A DNA stretch of 64,000 nucleotides from Flavobacterium tistrianum (GTDB taxonomy: Bacteria; Bacteroidota; Bacteroidia; Flavobacteriales; Flavobacteriaceae). Made by a program: the position numbers and the translations under genes. The notes under the pieces were generated by a model that saw only the letters and a program-made list of their open reading frames with translations, ran no database searches and was not told where the DNA came from. This document shows, in pieces, positions 35,895-44,954 of the stretch (positions are counted from its first letter, which is position 1; every line of letters begins with the position of its first letter). The stretch lies in the NCBI RefSeq assembly GCF_003254545.1, contig NZ_QJRH01000073.1, positions 310,001 through 374,000 of the forward strand, read 5' to 3'.

Positions 35895-37868
35895 CTAAAT
35901 AATCCCTTTTTTTATTTCCAGCTTTTTAATTTTAGAATTCAATGTAGACGGATGAATATCCAGAATTTCAGCCGCACCGCCAGATCCAGAAATTTTTCCG
36001 TTGCATTTTTTAAGAATGTAAAGAATATAATCTCTTTCATTTTCTAATATTGTTTTTATCGAAAATGATTCGGCTGGCTGTTCAGGATGCATTTTGGCAG
36101 ACATAGAAAGTTCGATTTCTTTAATTGTACTTCCTTCCGTCAATAGAATAGCTCGCTGCATAACGTGTTCAAGTTCACGAATATTTCCTGGCCAATTGTA
36201 ATTCATAATTTGCTGCAAAGCAGAATCAGAAAGAACAGGTGCTTTTCTGCCCATTTTGTCACTATAAACCGCAATAAAATGATTGGCTAAATCTGGAATA
36301 TCTTCTTTTCTCTTTTTTAATGGCGGAACGATAATCGGGAAAACATGCAAACGATAATACAAATCCATTCTAAACCTTCCTGCCGCGACTTCTTCTTCAA
36401 GATTTTTATTGGTTGCAGCAATAATCCTAACATCAATTTTCATAGAAGAAGTACCGCCAACTCGTTCAATTTCTCTTTCCTGCAAAACACGAAGCAATTT
36501 TACCTGAAGTTCTAGAGACATCTCTCCTACTTCGTCCAGAAAAATAGTTCCTCCGTCTGCCAATTCAAACTTACCAATACGCTTATCTAAAGCACCTGTA
36601 AAAGCCCCTTTTTCGTGGCCAAAAAGCAGTGATTCTGCAAGATTTTCAGGAATTGCGCCGCAGTTTATAATAACTAGAGGTTTGTCTTTTCTTGGAGATA
36701 AAGCATGAATGCTTTGCGCGATTTTTTCCTTCCCAGTTCCGCTTTCGCCAAGAACCAGAACCGAAGTATCTGAAGGGGCAACTTTTCGGATATAATTAAA
36801 AACAGAATTCATTTGCGAACTATTGCCAATAATGCCTTCAAAACCTTCCTCTGCATTGACAGATTTAGTGTTTTTGACTTCAGCTTTTTTCGCAGGCAAA
36901 TTTAATTCTTCTTTCGAATAGATTTTTTCAATAAACTGACAGAATATAGGTTCTAGTGAATTTAAAATTCGTAAATGCTCCTCCGAATACACATTCAGGT
37001 TACGGCTGTAAAACGTAAAGTGATAGTGTTGGATTCCAGCAATCGAAAAAGGAAACACTAAATACGATTTTATTCCGAAATTATGGGAAATCAAAGCTTT
37101 TATTGGAGCTTCCTGAAGATTGTTAATCAATGCTTCTTCGCTATAAATAATCGGTTCTTTATCTTTTTTAGATTTTTTGTAGGTTTCATTTATTTCTTTC
37201 TCAGACAATTCTGTTATTTGAGCAAGTTTTTGCAGATTAATTATCTGATATTGATCTATATTTCTACGCACAATTCCAAGATTATCATAATGCGCAGCGG
37301 TAACAAAACCAGTTTCTAAATAATCAAAAGGAATAAAAGTTTGAACCGCTTTGGCAAAAGCCAATAAACTATCTTCTTTCTTTAAATCGGAATTTATAAG
37401 TTCTGAAATTGCTTTCTGAAGCTGAAATTGTTGTCTCAATTGGCTTTCCAAACTATATTGTTGACGATAAAAAGCAATTTCGAGAGTGGTGAGAACATCT
37501 TGATCTCTAAAGGGTTTTACGATAAATCCGTATGGTTGTGTGGTTTTTGCTTCGTCTAAAATACTTTTGCTGGAATTGGCCGAAATAAATATAAAACCAA
37601 TATGTTTTTCTTTCAGAATATGTGCTAATTCTATACCGTCTCGCTTGCCTTTGAGCATGATATCCAAAAAAACAAGATCCGGTTTTTCAATCTCAATCTG
37701 TTCCAAAGCCTGCTCCACCGATCTTGCAATTCCTGTTACTTCATAATTGGCTTTTTCAAGAATAAGCTGTAAATCGTGCGCTTCAATAAACTGATCTTCA
37801 ACAATTAAAATTCGTTTTTTTAATGCTGAAACTGCAGCTTCATATCCGTTATCGGCAAACTTTTTCAT
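35895..37868 (-). CDS. Sigma-54-dependent response regulator (REC-GAF-AAA-Fis)
   Basis: 657 aa. A receiver domain at about 19-135 with Asp69 (LVFLDIML), a GAF-like region (about 150-310), a sigma-54 activator AAA+ domain (about 345-575) with Walker A GESGTGKE, the sigma-54 contact loop GAFTGA and Walker B GGTIFLDEVGEM, and a C-terminal Fis-type helix-turn-helix (about 610-657). It activates sigma-54 promoters when phosphorylated. It is divergent from the sensor kinase at 38074, its probable partner. The GAF domain adds a second, ligand- or redox-based input. Confidence 0.94.
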   Translation of the reverse strand: MKKFADNGYEAAVSALKKRILIVEDQFIEAHDLQLILEKANYEVTGIARSVEQALEQIEIEKPDLVFLDIMLKGKRDGIELAHILKEKHIGFIFISANSSKSILDEAKTTQPYGFIVKPFRDQDVLTTLEIAFYRQQYSLESQLRQQFQLQKAISELINSDLKKEDSLLAFAKAVQTFIPFDYLETGFVTAAHYDNLGIVRRNIDQYQIINLQKLAQITELSEKEINETYKKSKKDKEPIIYSEEALINNLQEAPIKALISHNFGIKSYLVFPFSIAGIQHYHFTFYSRNLNVYSEEHLRILNSLEPIFCQFIEKIYSKEELNLPAKKAEVKNTKSVNAEEGFEGIIGNSSQMNSVFNYIRKVAPSDTSVLVLGESGTGKEKIAQSIHALSPRKDKPLVIINCGAIPENLAESLLFGHEKGAFTGALDKRIGKFELADGGTIFLDEVGEMSLELQVKLLRVLQEREIERVGGTSSMKIDVRIIAATNKNLEEEVAAGRFRMDLYYRLHVFPIIVPPLKKRKEDIPDLANHFIAVYSDKMGRKAPVLSDSALQQIMNYNWPGNIRELEHVMQRAILLTEGSTIKEIELSMSAKMHPEQPAESFSIKTILENERDYILYILKKCNGKISGSGGAAEILDIHPSTLNSKIKKLEIKKGII

Positions 37869-38073
37869 AAGTGACTTAATTTTTCTTACATTACACTTAA
37901 TTCATTGATACAAAAATAGTTAATTAACACAATCAAAATTGAGCGTCTCCAAATTTAGTTAAATAAAAATCACATTTTACCATAATTTTCGTGTTATTTT
38001 GCAATCCTAACTGAATTGTTTCTCTTTACATTTATTAATTAAACACTTACTAAAACTTAATTTTAATAAAACA

Positions 38074-40509
38074 ATGAGGCCACTGTATTTTTTTTGTCTG
38101 ATATTCTTTATTACAATTAACTCAACAGCACAAAATCATCCCGCAACAGCTGGCTATGATTTAAAAAAGAAGCGTCTATTAATACAAACCTGTTCTTCTT
38201 ATTTATATAATTCAAATCAAGGTTCAATTGACGCCGACAGTGCTGTAGTTTTGGCCTGTAAGGCCTACAAACTGCCAGTTTCTTTAGCGTATGATGAAGG
38301 TTTTAATGACGGCTCCTATTTAATTGGAAATGATCTGATTGAAAAAGGAAATATAGATGCCGCAAAAAAGCATTTTCTTAAATCAAAAGGTATAGACAAA
38401 GTAAAACTAGCGCTGCAGTTGGGAATCTTTTATTTGTTTAAACCTTTTACAAAACCAGATGACATTAAAAATGCTAATTTTTATATAACAGAAGCCGTAA
38501 AAATCAGCAATCAGTTAAAAATTCAAAAATGGCAACATGAGAGTTTAATGCTTTTAGGAAAGTTTTATTTCCAGATTAACAAGTATCCTGAAAGCAAAAA
38601 ATGCTTTTCGCAAGTCGTAAATGATTGCCGAAAACAAAACGACAAAGCTGCTCTGGCAGATGCTTTATTCTATCAGGCAACAAATCAATACGATTTAGAT
38701 CCCGAAAAAGAAAAAATCTTGAAAGAAGCCGAAGCTTTATATAAAATCCTAGGCTTTCAGGAAAAAAGAATAATCACAAAAGCAAGGATATGCACCATCT
38801 ATTTTTGGCACGGAAAAATAAATGATGCCAAGAAAATTTTATATCAAAACGCTGCCGATATGCGAAAAATTGGTTTCAGGCAGCAACAATACATTGAAAC
38901 TACAATTGCTTATATAGAAGGCGTGCAATTTAATATTAAAAGCGCTCTCTATTATGCTTTAAAGAGTGTAGAAAGCATGGAGCGTACAAAAGATTATACT
39001 TTTGCTGATATTTTCTATATGCGCTTAGGTTTGGTGTATTTACAAATGGGACATACAGATGAAGCCATAAAAGTGTCTGAAAAAAGCATTAGATATGGAC
39101 AAAACATTTTTAGCAGCGGCAGTTGGTACAAAAGTTTTATGACCGCGACAGCATCTTTGTCAATGAAGGGAAAAAACAAAGAAGCCATAGAATACATGAA
39201 TTCTATTACAAGCCATTATCCACCACCGAATAAGTTTGATAACATGCTTATGAATTATGGTTATGCCAATTGCTACTGGCGAATCAAAAATTACGGCACA
39301 GCCGAAAAGTATTTCATAAAAGCAGGAGAAGCCGCAGATGCGTTAGACTCGCCACAAACTTATAGAGATGTTTGCAACACGTATTCGTCTATTGCTTTGT
39401 TCTACGGTAATCGAAAAAATCTGCAGAAAACAAAATTATATATTGATAAAATAAAAACAGTTTCAAAAAAATACAGTAAGAATTACAATTCAGAAGCTTT
39501 ACAAATGTCATTGTACAAATTAGATTCGCTAAGTGGCGATTTCAGATCGGCATTGGAGCATCATAAACAATACAAAATATTGAGTGATTCAGTTTTGGAC
39601 TATTCTAAAAACAAACAGATTGAAGAGCTTAAATTTCAGTACGAAACTGAAAATAAAGAGCAGAAAATCAAATCCCTAAATCAAGAAACGGCATTGCAGG
39701 AAACGGCTTTGAAAAAGTCAAAATTGCTAAACACGGTCTCTATCTCGAGTTTGGTTTTATTGGTTCTTATTATTGCCTTATTGTACAATCGATATCGTTT
39801 AAAACAAAGAACTAATGCCGAATTAGAGCTGAAAGAAAAAGAAATCAATCAGAAAAATATCAATTTGAGACATTTGCTCGATGAGAAAGAATGGCTTTTG
39901 AAAGAAATTCACCATCGTGTAAAAAACAATCTTCAAACCGTGATAAGTCTGCTTAATTCACAATCGGCTTATCTGGAAAACGACATGGCATTGTCGGCAA
40001 TTAAAAATAGCCAGCATCGTATTCATTCTATGTCTTTGATTCATCAGAAATTGTATAATTCGGAAAATATTTCGACGATTAATATGCCGAATTACATCAA
40101 GGAATTGGTCGAATATTTAAGAGAATCTTTTTCGCTTGGACAACGTATTCGTTTTGAACTTAAAATTGATCCTTTAGAATTAGACGTTGCACAGGCCGTT
40201 CCGCTTGGACTCATTTTAAATGAATCGATTACCAATTCCATAAAATATGCTTTTCCAGACAACAGAACTGGAATGATATACGTGACATTGCAAGCCACAT
40301 CTGAAAATAAATATCTACTAACTATTGCAGATAACGGAGTTGGTTTTGATGCGAATATCAGCGATAAGAAAATCAATTCATTCGGATTGAGCTTAATAAA
40401 AGGTTTAAGCGATGACTTGGAAGCTGCTTTTTCAATGGAAAACAATAACGGAACGATTCTTAAAGTTGAATTTTCAAAAGAGTTTCCAATCAATGATAAA
40501 AGAGGATAA
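38074..40509 (+). CDS. TPR-containing sensor histidine kinase (HisKA_2 type)
   Basis: 811 aa. A signal peptide (about 1-20), then a periplasmic region to about 550 built of TPR-like helical repeats (for example FQINKYPESKKCFSQVVND), one transmembrane helix at about 554-573 (SISSLVLLVLIIALLYN), a coiled linker, and a HisKA_2 phospho-acceptor (LKEIHHRVKNNLQTVISLL, near residues 610-628). The HATPase domain has the N-box LNESITNSIKYAF and the G-box ADNGVGFD. It senses a periplasmic cue, probably through protein contact with the TPRs, and likely signals to the divergent sigma-54 regulator. Confidence 0.93.
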   Translation: MRPLYFFCLIFFITINSTAQNHPATAGYDLKKKRLLIQTCSSYLYNSNQGSIDADSAVVLACKAYKLPVSLAYDEGFNDGSYLIGNDLIEKGNIDAAKKHFLKSKGIDKVKLALQLGIFYLFKPFTKPDDIKNANFYITEAVKISNQLKIQKWQHESLMLLGKFYFQINKYPESKKCFSQVVNDCRKQNDKAALADALFYQATNQYDLDPEKEKILKEAEALYKILGFQEKRIITKARICTIYFWHGKINDAKKILYQNAADMRKIGFRQQQYIETTIAYIEGVQFNIKSALYYALKSVESMERTKDYTFADIFYMRLGLVYLQMGHTDEAIKVSEKSIRYGQNIFSSGSWYKSFMTATASLSMKGKNKEAIEYMNSITSHYPPPNKFDNMLMNYGYANCYWRIKNYGTAEKYFIKAGEAADALDSPQTYRDVCNTYSSIALFYGNRKNLQKTKLYIDKIKTVSKKYSKNYNSEALQMSLYKLDSLSGDFRSALEHHKQYKILSDSVLDYSKNKQIEELKFQYETENKEQKIKSLNQETALQETALKKSKLLNTVSISSLVLLVLIIALLYNRYRLKQRTNAELELKEKEINQKNINLRHLLDEKEWLLKEIHHRVKNNLQTVISLLNSQSAYLENDMALSAIKNSQHRIHSMSLIHQKLYNSENISTINMPNYIKELVEYLRESFSLGQRIRFELKIDPLELDVAQAVPLGLILNESITNSIKYAFPDNRTGMIYVTLQATSENKYLLTIADNGVGFDANISDKKINSFGLSLIKGLSDDLEAAFSMENNNGTILKVEFSKEFPINDKRG

Positions 40510-40568
40510 TTTTAAATTGCATTATAGCGAAATCTCACTAATCTAAATTTGTTTAGCGATATATAACA

Positions 40569-40591
40569 TTTGCAAATCAACAAGTTGCAAT
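40569..40591. promoter_or_regulatory. Possible degenerate member of the TTGCAA palindrome family (site D)
   Basis: Two TTGCAA cores at 40570-40575 and 40585-40590, spaced 15 bases instead of 14, without the TTATAA centre. It lies 130 bases before the hydrolase at 40720. Weak; may be coincidental. Confidence 0.25.
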
Positions 40592-40719
40592 AAAAAACCT
40601 TATTATTAAACTATACTTTGGCATGGCATATAAATTGTTTTTTTGAGAAAAGGTTAATTTTTTAAAAAACTCCAAAAGAGAAATTTTCAAAGAAATTCTA
40701 ACATTAATCAAATAAAATC

Positions 40720-41490
40720 ATGTCAAAATCAAAAACTATTGTGCTTATTCACGGAAATTTTGTCAATGACAAAACTTGGGTCGATTGGAAAAAGTACTAC
40801 GAACAAAAAGGTTATACTGTTTATACTCCTGCAAATCCTGGACACGATGGAAATCCTGCTGACATAAGAGCAAAAGTTCATCCAAATCTAGTTAAAACAG
40901 GATTTGTAGATATTGTGAATAATATCAGCAAATTAATAGATACTTTACCCGAAAAACCTTTAGTAATTGGACATTCAATGGCCGGTATGGCTACATTAAA
41001 ATTAGTAGAATTGGGCAAGGCAGCAGCTGGAGTAAGCATTGATGGAGCGCCTCCAAAAAATGTGTTTCCGCCGTTTCAAACCCTAAAAACAGTAATACCT
41101 GCTTTTGGCTTTTTCTCTTCTGCTAAATATTTTATGGGAAGCAGAAAATGGTACGATTATGCTTTTTTTAATACCATTCCAGAATCGCAAAAAAGCATTG
41201 CATTTGAAAAATTTGCAGTGCCAGAAAGTTATAAAGTTAGCAGAGAATTGGTTTTGAATTCGTTCTCCAATATTGATTTCAAAAAACCGCATGAACCTAT
41301 TCTATTTGTTGGCGGTGGTAACGATCATATTTTTCCAGCTAACCTGACAGAAACGATTGCTAGCAAATACAAAGAAAATGCAGGTCGTGTTGATCTTAAA
41401 ATATTTGACGGCAAAAGCCATTTTATCTGCGGAGAACCTGGCTGGGAAACTGTTGCCGATTATATTTTAGATTGGTATGAAAAGCTATAA
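40720..41490 (+). CDS. Alpha/beta hydrolase
   Basis: 256 aa soluble protein. The oxyanion motif is IHGNF. The nucleophile is in GHSMAG (Ser near residue 87), the acid is in VGGGNDHIFP and the histidine in GKSHFICG. It is paralogous to the hydrolase at 35021. It lacks a signal peptide. The next gene is convergent, so it is monocistronic, with a TATACTTTG-like promoter sequence at 40612-40620. Confidence 0.88.
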   Translation: MSKSKTIVLIHGNFVNDKTWVDWKKYYEQKGYTVYTPANPGHDGNPADIRAKVHPNLVKTGFVDIVNNISKLIDTLPEKPLVIGHSMAGMATLKLVELGKAAAGVSIDGAPPKNVFPPFQTLKTVIPAFGFFSSAKYFMGSRKWYDYAFFNTIPESQKSIAFEKFAVPESYKVSRELVLNSFSNIDFKKPHEPILFVGGGNDHIFPANLTETIASKYKENAGRVDLKIFDGKSHFICGEPGWETVADYILDWYEKL

Positions 41491-41514
41491 AAAAAAATGT
41501 AATTCTAAAGATGA

Positions 41515-41546
41515 AAGTCCTGTATCAAAACTGAAACAAGGCTTTT
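41515..41546. terminator. Imperfect bidirectional terminator
   Basis: AAGTCCTGTATC and GAAACAAGGCTT pair imperfectly, flanked by an A-rich left side and CTTTTTG on the right, between convergent genes (hydrolase and epimerase-like). Confidence 0.45.
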
Positions 41547-41549
41547 TGA

Positions 41550-42470
41550 TTATTCCTTTTTAATCTCTTCAATTCCATTTTTATAATTCGTTATAACGAA
41601 ATCTGGAAAACGCTTTCTAAATTTTGAATCATCAAAGATGTTGTCGTATTGGTATCTTGGAAGCAATTCTTGCAATTCTATTGCTTGTTTATTAAAAAAC
41701 GCTCCTATTGTAAAAACAAATTTTGGGATAACCTTATATTTTAATTCTTTGTCATATAGTTTAGAAGCTAAAGCAATAAATTCTTTATAGTTAATATGGC
41801 TTTCATCAACAGGCAAATGCCAGGTTTGTCCAAAAGCATCAGGCGTATTTCCTATTAATGCTGTGGCGCGGCTCGCGTCTGGCGTCCAAATTAGGCTTCG
41901 TTTTTTACTGTCGCTCAAAGGCACTCTCAATTTTTTATTTTCTTTAATTGCATTAAAAATTAAAGTATTGGTGATACTCTGCGTTTTGGCAGGACCGTAA
42001 AATTCTGGTGCACGACAAATTACCGCTTCCAATTGACCTGATTTTATTTCGTTTAAAACCATCTCAGCCATTTCTTTCCTTACTTTTCCTTTTCTACCGA
42101 CAGGTTCAAAAGCGGTTTCTTCAGTAAGAACTCTGCCATCTTGCGGATACATATAAGTATTGTCAAAAAATACCAGCTTAGTTTTATTGATTCTGCAGGC
42201 TTCGATAACATTACTTATAATGAGCAAAAATTGTTTTTCCCATAAATCAGAATTCATTGGAAGTCCTAGCGTAAAATAAGCTATTTCACTGCCTTTTACA
42301 GCTTCTATTGCTTGCTCTTTATTGATTAAATCTGCTGAAAAAACTGTATCTGTGTCATTAACTTTTTTTGCTCTACGACTTACAATTCGTATATCAGAAG
42401 TATACTTTCTTTTTAGTTCTCTTGCCAGTTCTTCGCCAATCTGTCCGTTTGCTCCTAATATTGTCTGCAT
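41550..42470 (-). CDS. NAD(P)-binding epimerase/dehydratase-like protein
   Basis: 306 aa with an N-terminal Rossmann motif GANGQIG (residues 6-12), Arg residues after strand 2 (VSRRAKK) suggesting NADP preference, and FFDNTYMYPQDG in place of the usual SS..VY; the expected YxxxK is not obvious (GRKGKVRKEMAE instead). It is therefore an atypical extended SDR, perhaps an NmrA-like or NAD-dependent epimerase-like protein. It is divergent from the AraC gene at 42649 (178 bases apart), which is its likely regulator. Confidence 0.82.
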   Translation of the reverse strand: MQTILGANGQIGEELARELKRKYTSDIRIVSRRAKKVNDTDTVFSADLINKEQAIEAVKGSEIAYFTLGLPMNSDLWEKQFLLIISNVIEACRINKTKLVFFDNTYMYPQDGRVLTEETAFEPVGRKGKVRKEMAEMVLNEIKSGQLEAVICRAPEFYGPAKTQSITNTLIFNAIKENKKLRVPLSDSKKRSLIWTPDASRATALIGNTPDAFGQTWHLPVDESHINYKEFIALASKLYDKELKYKVIPKFVFTIGAFFNKQAIELQELLPRYQYDNIFDDSKFRKRFPDFVITNYKNGIEEIKKE

Positions 42471-42648
42471 ATCATTTAACTTGTTTTAATTTATCCGCTA
42501 TTGGTTTGGTATTTTCTTCTTAGCTTCTAAATTATGGAAAATTCTAACAATATCTCAGAAACTTTAATTAGTTTATATTGTATTTATTGCTAATTTAGAA
42601 CTCGCTATAAATCAGTTAATTTACTTCTAAATTACAACAAAAAACGAT

Positions 42649-43467
42649 ATGCAGATTTTGCCATCCGCCAGTTTAGCGCCTTTTATCAAGAATTATACTG
42701 TTGTGACAATTGAAAAAGATCTCGACAATGAAGTATTTTATCCCAGCGGATATGTCGATTTGATTGTGAATATTTCTGGAGGATTTGCAGCTACTATTAT
42801 CAACGGCAAACAAAAAGATACTCCAGCAATAGAATTATTAGGACATCTTACGCTTCCAACACGTCTTTCTGTAGCAAAAGGAACATCTGTACTTATTGCA
42901 AGAATTTATCCGCATGCGAGCGCATTGTTTTTTTCAGATCCATTATCAGAATTTACCAATTATGCGACCGATATGTATGATGTTGCTTTGGGAGAAAACA
43001 GGGACTTGTATGACCGGATTATGGAAAAGGATGATTTATTGTCTAAAATAGGTGTTTTAGAAAAGTATTTTCTTCAAAAATTAAAGAAAAATGAAACTCG
43101 TTTAAAAAAGGTTTCAATAGTCCAAAATCTAAATCAGGAACTTTTTCGTCATCATCAGCAATTGGACTTACCTTTCCTTGCCCGCAATTCAGGTTTATCA
43201 GAAAGGTATATCCAAAAACTTTATCTGTCTAATATTGGCATCAGCCCTGCCGCTTTTACTTCTGTAATCCGCTTTAATAAAAGTCTGGATTTAGTACTCA
43301 ACACAACAGAATCATTGACTACTATAGCTTATGACAATGGCTATTATGATCAGGCTCATTTTATTAAAGAATTTAAGAAGTTTACAGGCATTACGCCCTC
43401 TGCATCCAGAAATTCGATGCTAAAAAACGATACCGATTTACAGCAGGCTGTCAACATTGGCTTTTAG
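42649..43467 (+). CDS. AraC family transcriptional regulator
   Basis: 272 aa. An N-terminal ligand-type domain of the DUF6597 kind (NYTVVTIEKDLDNEVFYPSGYVDLIVNISG) and a C-terminal AraC double helix-turn-helix (about 170-262) with LPFLARNSGLSERYIQKLY and AYDNGYYDQAHFIKEFKKFTGITP. It is divergent from the epimerase-like gene. The stop codon overlaps the stop of the convergent SnoaL-like gene by three bases. Confidence 0.9.
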   Translation: MQILPSASLAPFIKNYTVVTIEKDLDNEVFYPSGYVDLIVNISGGFAATIINGKQKDTPAIELLGHLTLPTRLSVAKGTSVLIARIYPHASALFFSDPLSEFTNYATDMYDVALGENRDLYDRIMEKDDLLSKIGVLEKYFLQKLKKNETRLKKVSIVQNLNQELFRHHQQLDLPFLARNSGLSERYIQKLYLSNIGISPAAFTSVIRFNKSLDLVLNTTESLTTIAYDNGYYDQAHFIKEFKKFTGITPSASRNSMLKNDTDLQQAVNIGF

Positions 43468-43916
43468 CCTTGTTTTGCAGGGTGATTGCTGCTAAACATA
43501 TCGCGATGCATTTTCCAGCCATCTTTTGTTTTTTTCCAGATTACAATTACTTTTCCGTCATCTAGTTTTTTGCCATTCATATCAGTCATTTCATAAAAAC
43601 TCTCTTCTGTAACAGCTGTTTTTGCGTCTCCATAAAGATGCTGGATTGTGAATACAACATGCACTTGAGGTCCGCCTCTAAAAAAGGAATCGATTTGCTT
43701 TGCTCCACATTTTGGCTCTCCATTTGGCGGAAATAAACAAGCATCATCCGTATATCTTGCAACAATAGAACCGTCGTTCTTATTGGTAAAATCGGAGAAC
43801 GTTTTGTTGCTGGCTTCAATAATTTTTTTCACTTCTTTTAAAGCAGAATCTGTCGTTTGGGCGTTACACCAAAAAGTAAGCATCATGAATGTGCTTAAAA
43901 TGATTTTTGTTTTCAT
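43464..43916 (-). CDS. Secreted SnoaL/DUF4440-like protein
   Basis: 150 aa with a Sec signal peptide (cleavage after CNAQ, about residue 20). The mature part has the cone-shaped NTF2/SnoaL-like pattern: SNKTFSDFTNKNDGSIVARYTDDACLFPPNG at the N-terminal side and KVIVIWKKTKDGWKMHRDMFSSN at the end. Members bind or transform small hydrophobic ligands; the function here is unknown. It ends tail-to-tail with the AraC gene. Confidence 0.85.
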   Translation of the reverse strand: MKTKIILSTFMMLTFWCNAQTTDSALKEVKKIIEASNKTFSDFTNKNDGSIVARYTDDACLFPPNGEPKCGAKQIDSFFRGGPQVHVVFTIQHLYGDAKTAVTEESFYEMTDMNGKKLDDGKVIVIWKKTKDGWKMHRDMFSSNHPAKQG

Positions 43917-43999
43917 GGTTTATATATTTTTTTACAAAGGAAATTATTCTGCTAGGGCAAAAATTGTAAAATAACGAACAACTTCTTCTTATTCCTTTT

Positions 44000-44007
44000 T
44001 ACCTTTG
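44000..44007 (+). promoter_or_regulatory. -7 box TACCTTTG of the AraC gene at 44028
   Basis: A perfect TAnnTTTG match 20 bases before the ATG, giving a very short leader. Confidence 0.5.
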
Positions 44008-44027
44008 AATACAATTCAATCTAAAAA

Positions 44028-44897
44028 ATGAGCCTAAATCATATTGAAATACATCGGGATGAAATGAAAACCATCGGGATCGATATTATTCCGATCGGAG
44101 CATTTTCAGAGAAAGCACAGGCGCCTCATCGTGATGACCATTATATGTTTATTGTACTGACTCAGGGTATTTTTGAAATGGAACTGGATTTCAAGCACAT
44201 TACAATGTCCAATCATTGCGTTTATTATGTTGCGCCTGGACAAGTTCATTCTTACACAAATCAAGAGAATTGCAAGGGATGGTATATTTTTATGGATTCT
44301 CTTTTGATTTCTGAGAAATATACTCAAATCTTAAATACCTATTTAAATAGCAGACAAGGAATTCAACTAGAAAAAGATAATTTGATTTTTTCTATTATTC
44401 CGATACTTGAAAATCTACTACAACAAAAAAGAGAATTCTTTCAAGATCAGACCGAATATTCGCTGACTGATGCTTTTTTGGGATTTTTTATCGGAGCTCT
44501 TATACAAGAAGATTCCGCTAAAGAACTTATTGGCGGACAAAAGTACCAGACGGTAAATGCGTTTAAACAGCTTTTGCAATCAAAATTTAAAGAATTCAAA
44601 CAGGTTAAAGATTATGCAAGTCTGTTAAACATTACGCCTTTGTATTTAAATGAAATTGTAAAACAGGTTACTGGTTTCACCGTAAGTTATTGGATACAAC
44701 AGACCATCGCATTGGAAGCCAAACGTTTATTGTATTATACAGAATTGGATATAAAGCAAATCGCTTTTGAATTGGGATATGAAGATCATGCTTACTTTTC
44801 GCGTTTTATGAAAAAGAATATCGGTATGACTGCATCTGAATTCAGATTAAAAAACCATGATTTGTCCAACAACACCCCTGCTATAGACAACCATTAA
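44028..44897 (+). CDS. AraC family transcriptional regulator of the MFS-SIP cluster
   Basis: 289 aa. An N-terminal cupin (about 1-120) has HRDDHYMFIVLTQG and HCVYYVAPGQVHSY, consistent with small-molecule binding. The C-terminal AraC helix-turn-helix domain (about 185-280) has YASLLNITPLYLNEIVKQVTG and IAFELGYEDHAYFSRFMKKNIGMT. It precedes the MFS and siderophore-interacting-protein genes on the same strand by 57 bases. By analogy with other AraC-regulated siderophore loci it may sense an imported iron chelate; this is inferred. Confidence 0.9.
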   Translation: MSLNHIEIHRDEMKTIGIDIIPIGAFSEKAQAPHRDDHYMFIVLTQGIFEMELDFKHITMSNHCVYYVAPGQVHSYTNQENCKGWYIFMDSLLISEKYTQILNTYLNSRQGIQLEKDNLIFSIIPILENLLQQKREFFQDQTEYSLTDAFLGFFIGALIQEDSAKELIGGQKYQTVNAFKQLLQSKFKEFKQVKDYASLLNITPLYLNEIVKQVTGFTVSYWIQQTIALEAKRLLYYTELDIKQIAFELGYEDHAYFSRFMKKNIGMTASEFRLKNHDLSNNTPAIDNH

Positions 44898-44954
44898 AAC
44901 GTAATGCAGGCATAATTTTGCCTTTGTAAAATTATTAATATACAAAGTAAAATT

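Noticed and set aside
33910..41490. Quorum-quenching or biosynthetic cluster made of the three alpha/beta hydrolases and epimerase
   Set aside because: The genes are on mixed strands with their own boundaries and unrelated regulators between them; nothing links them beyond proximity.
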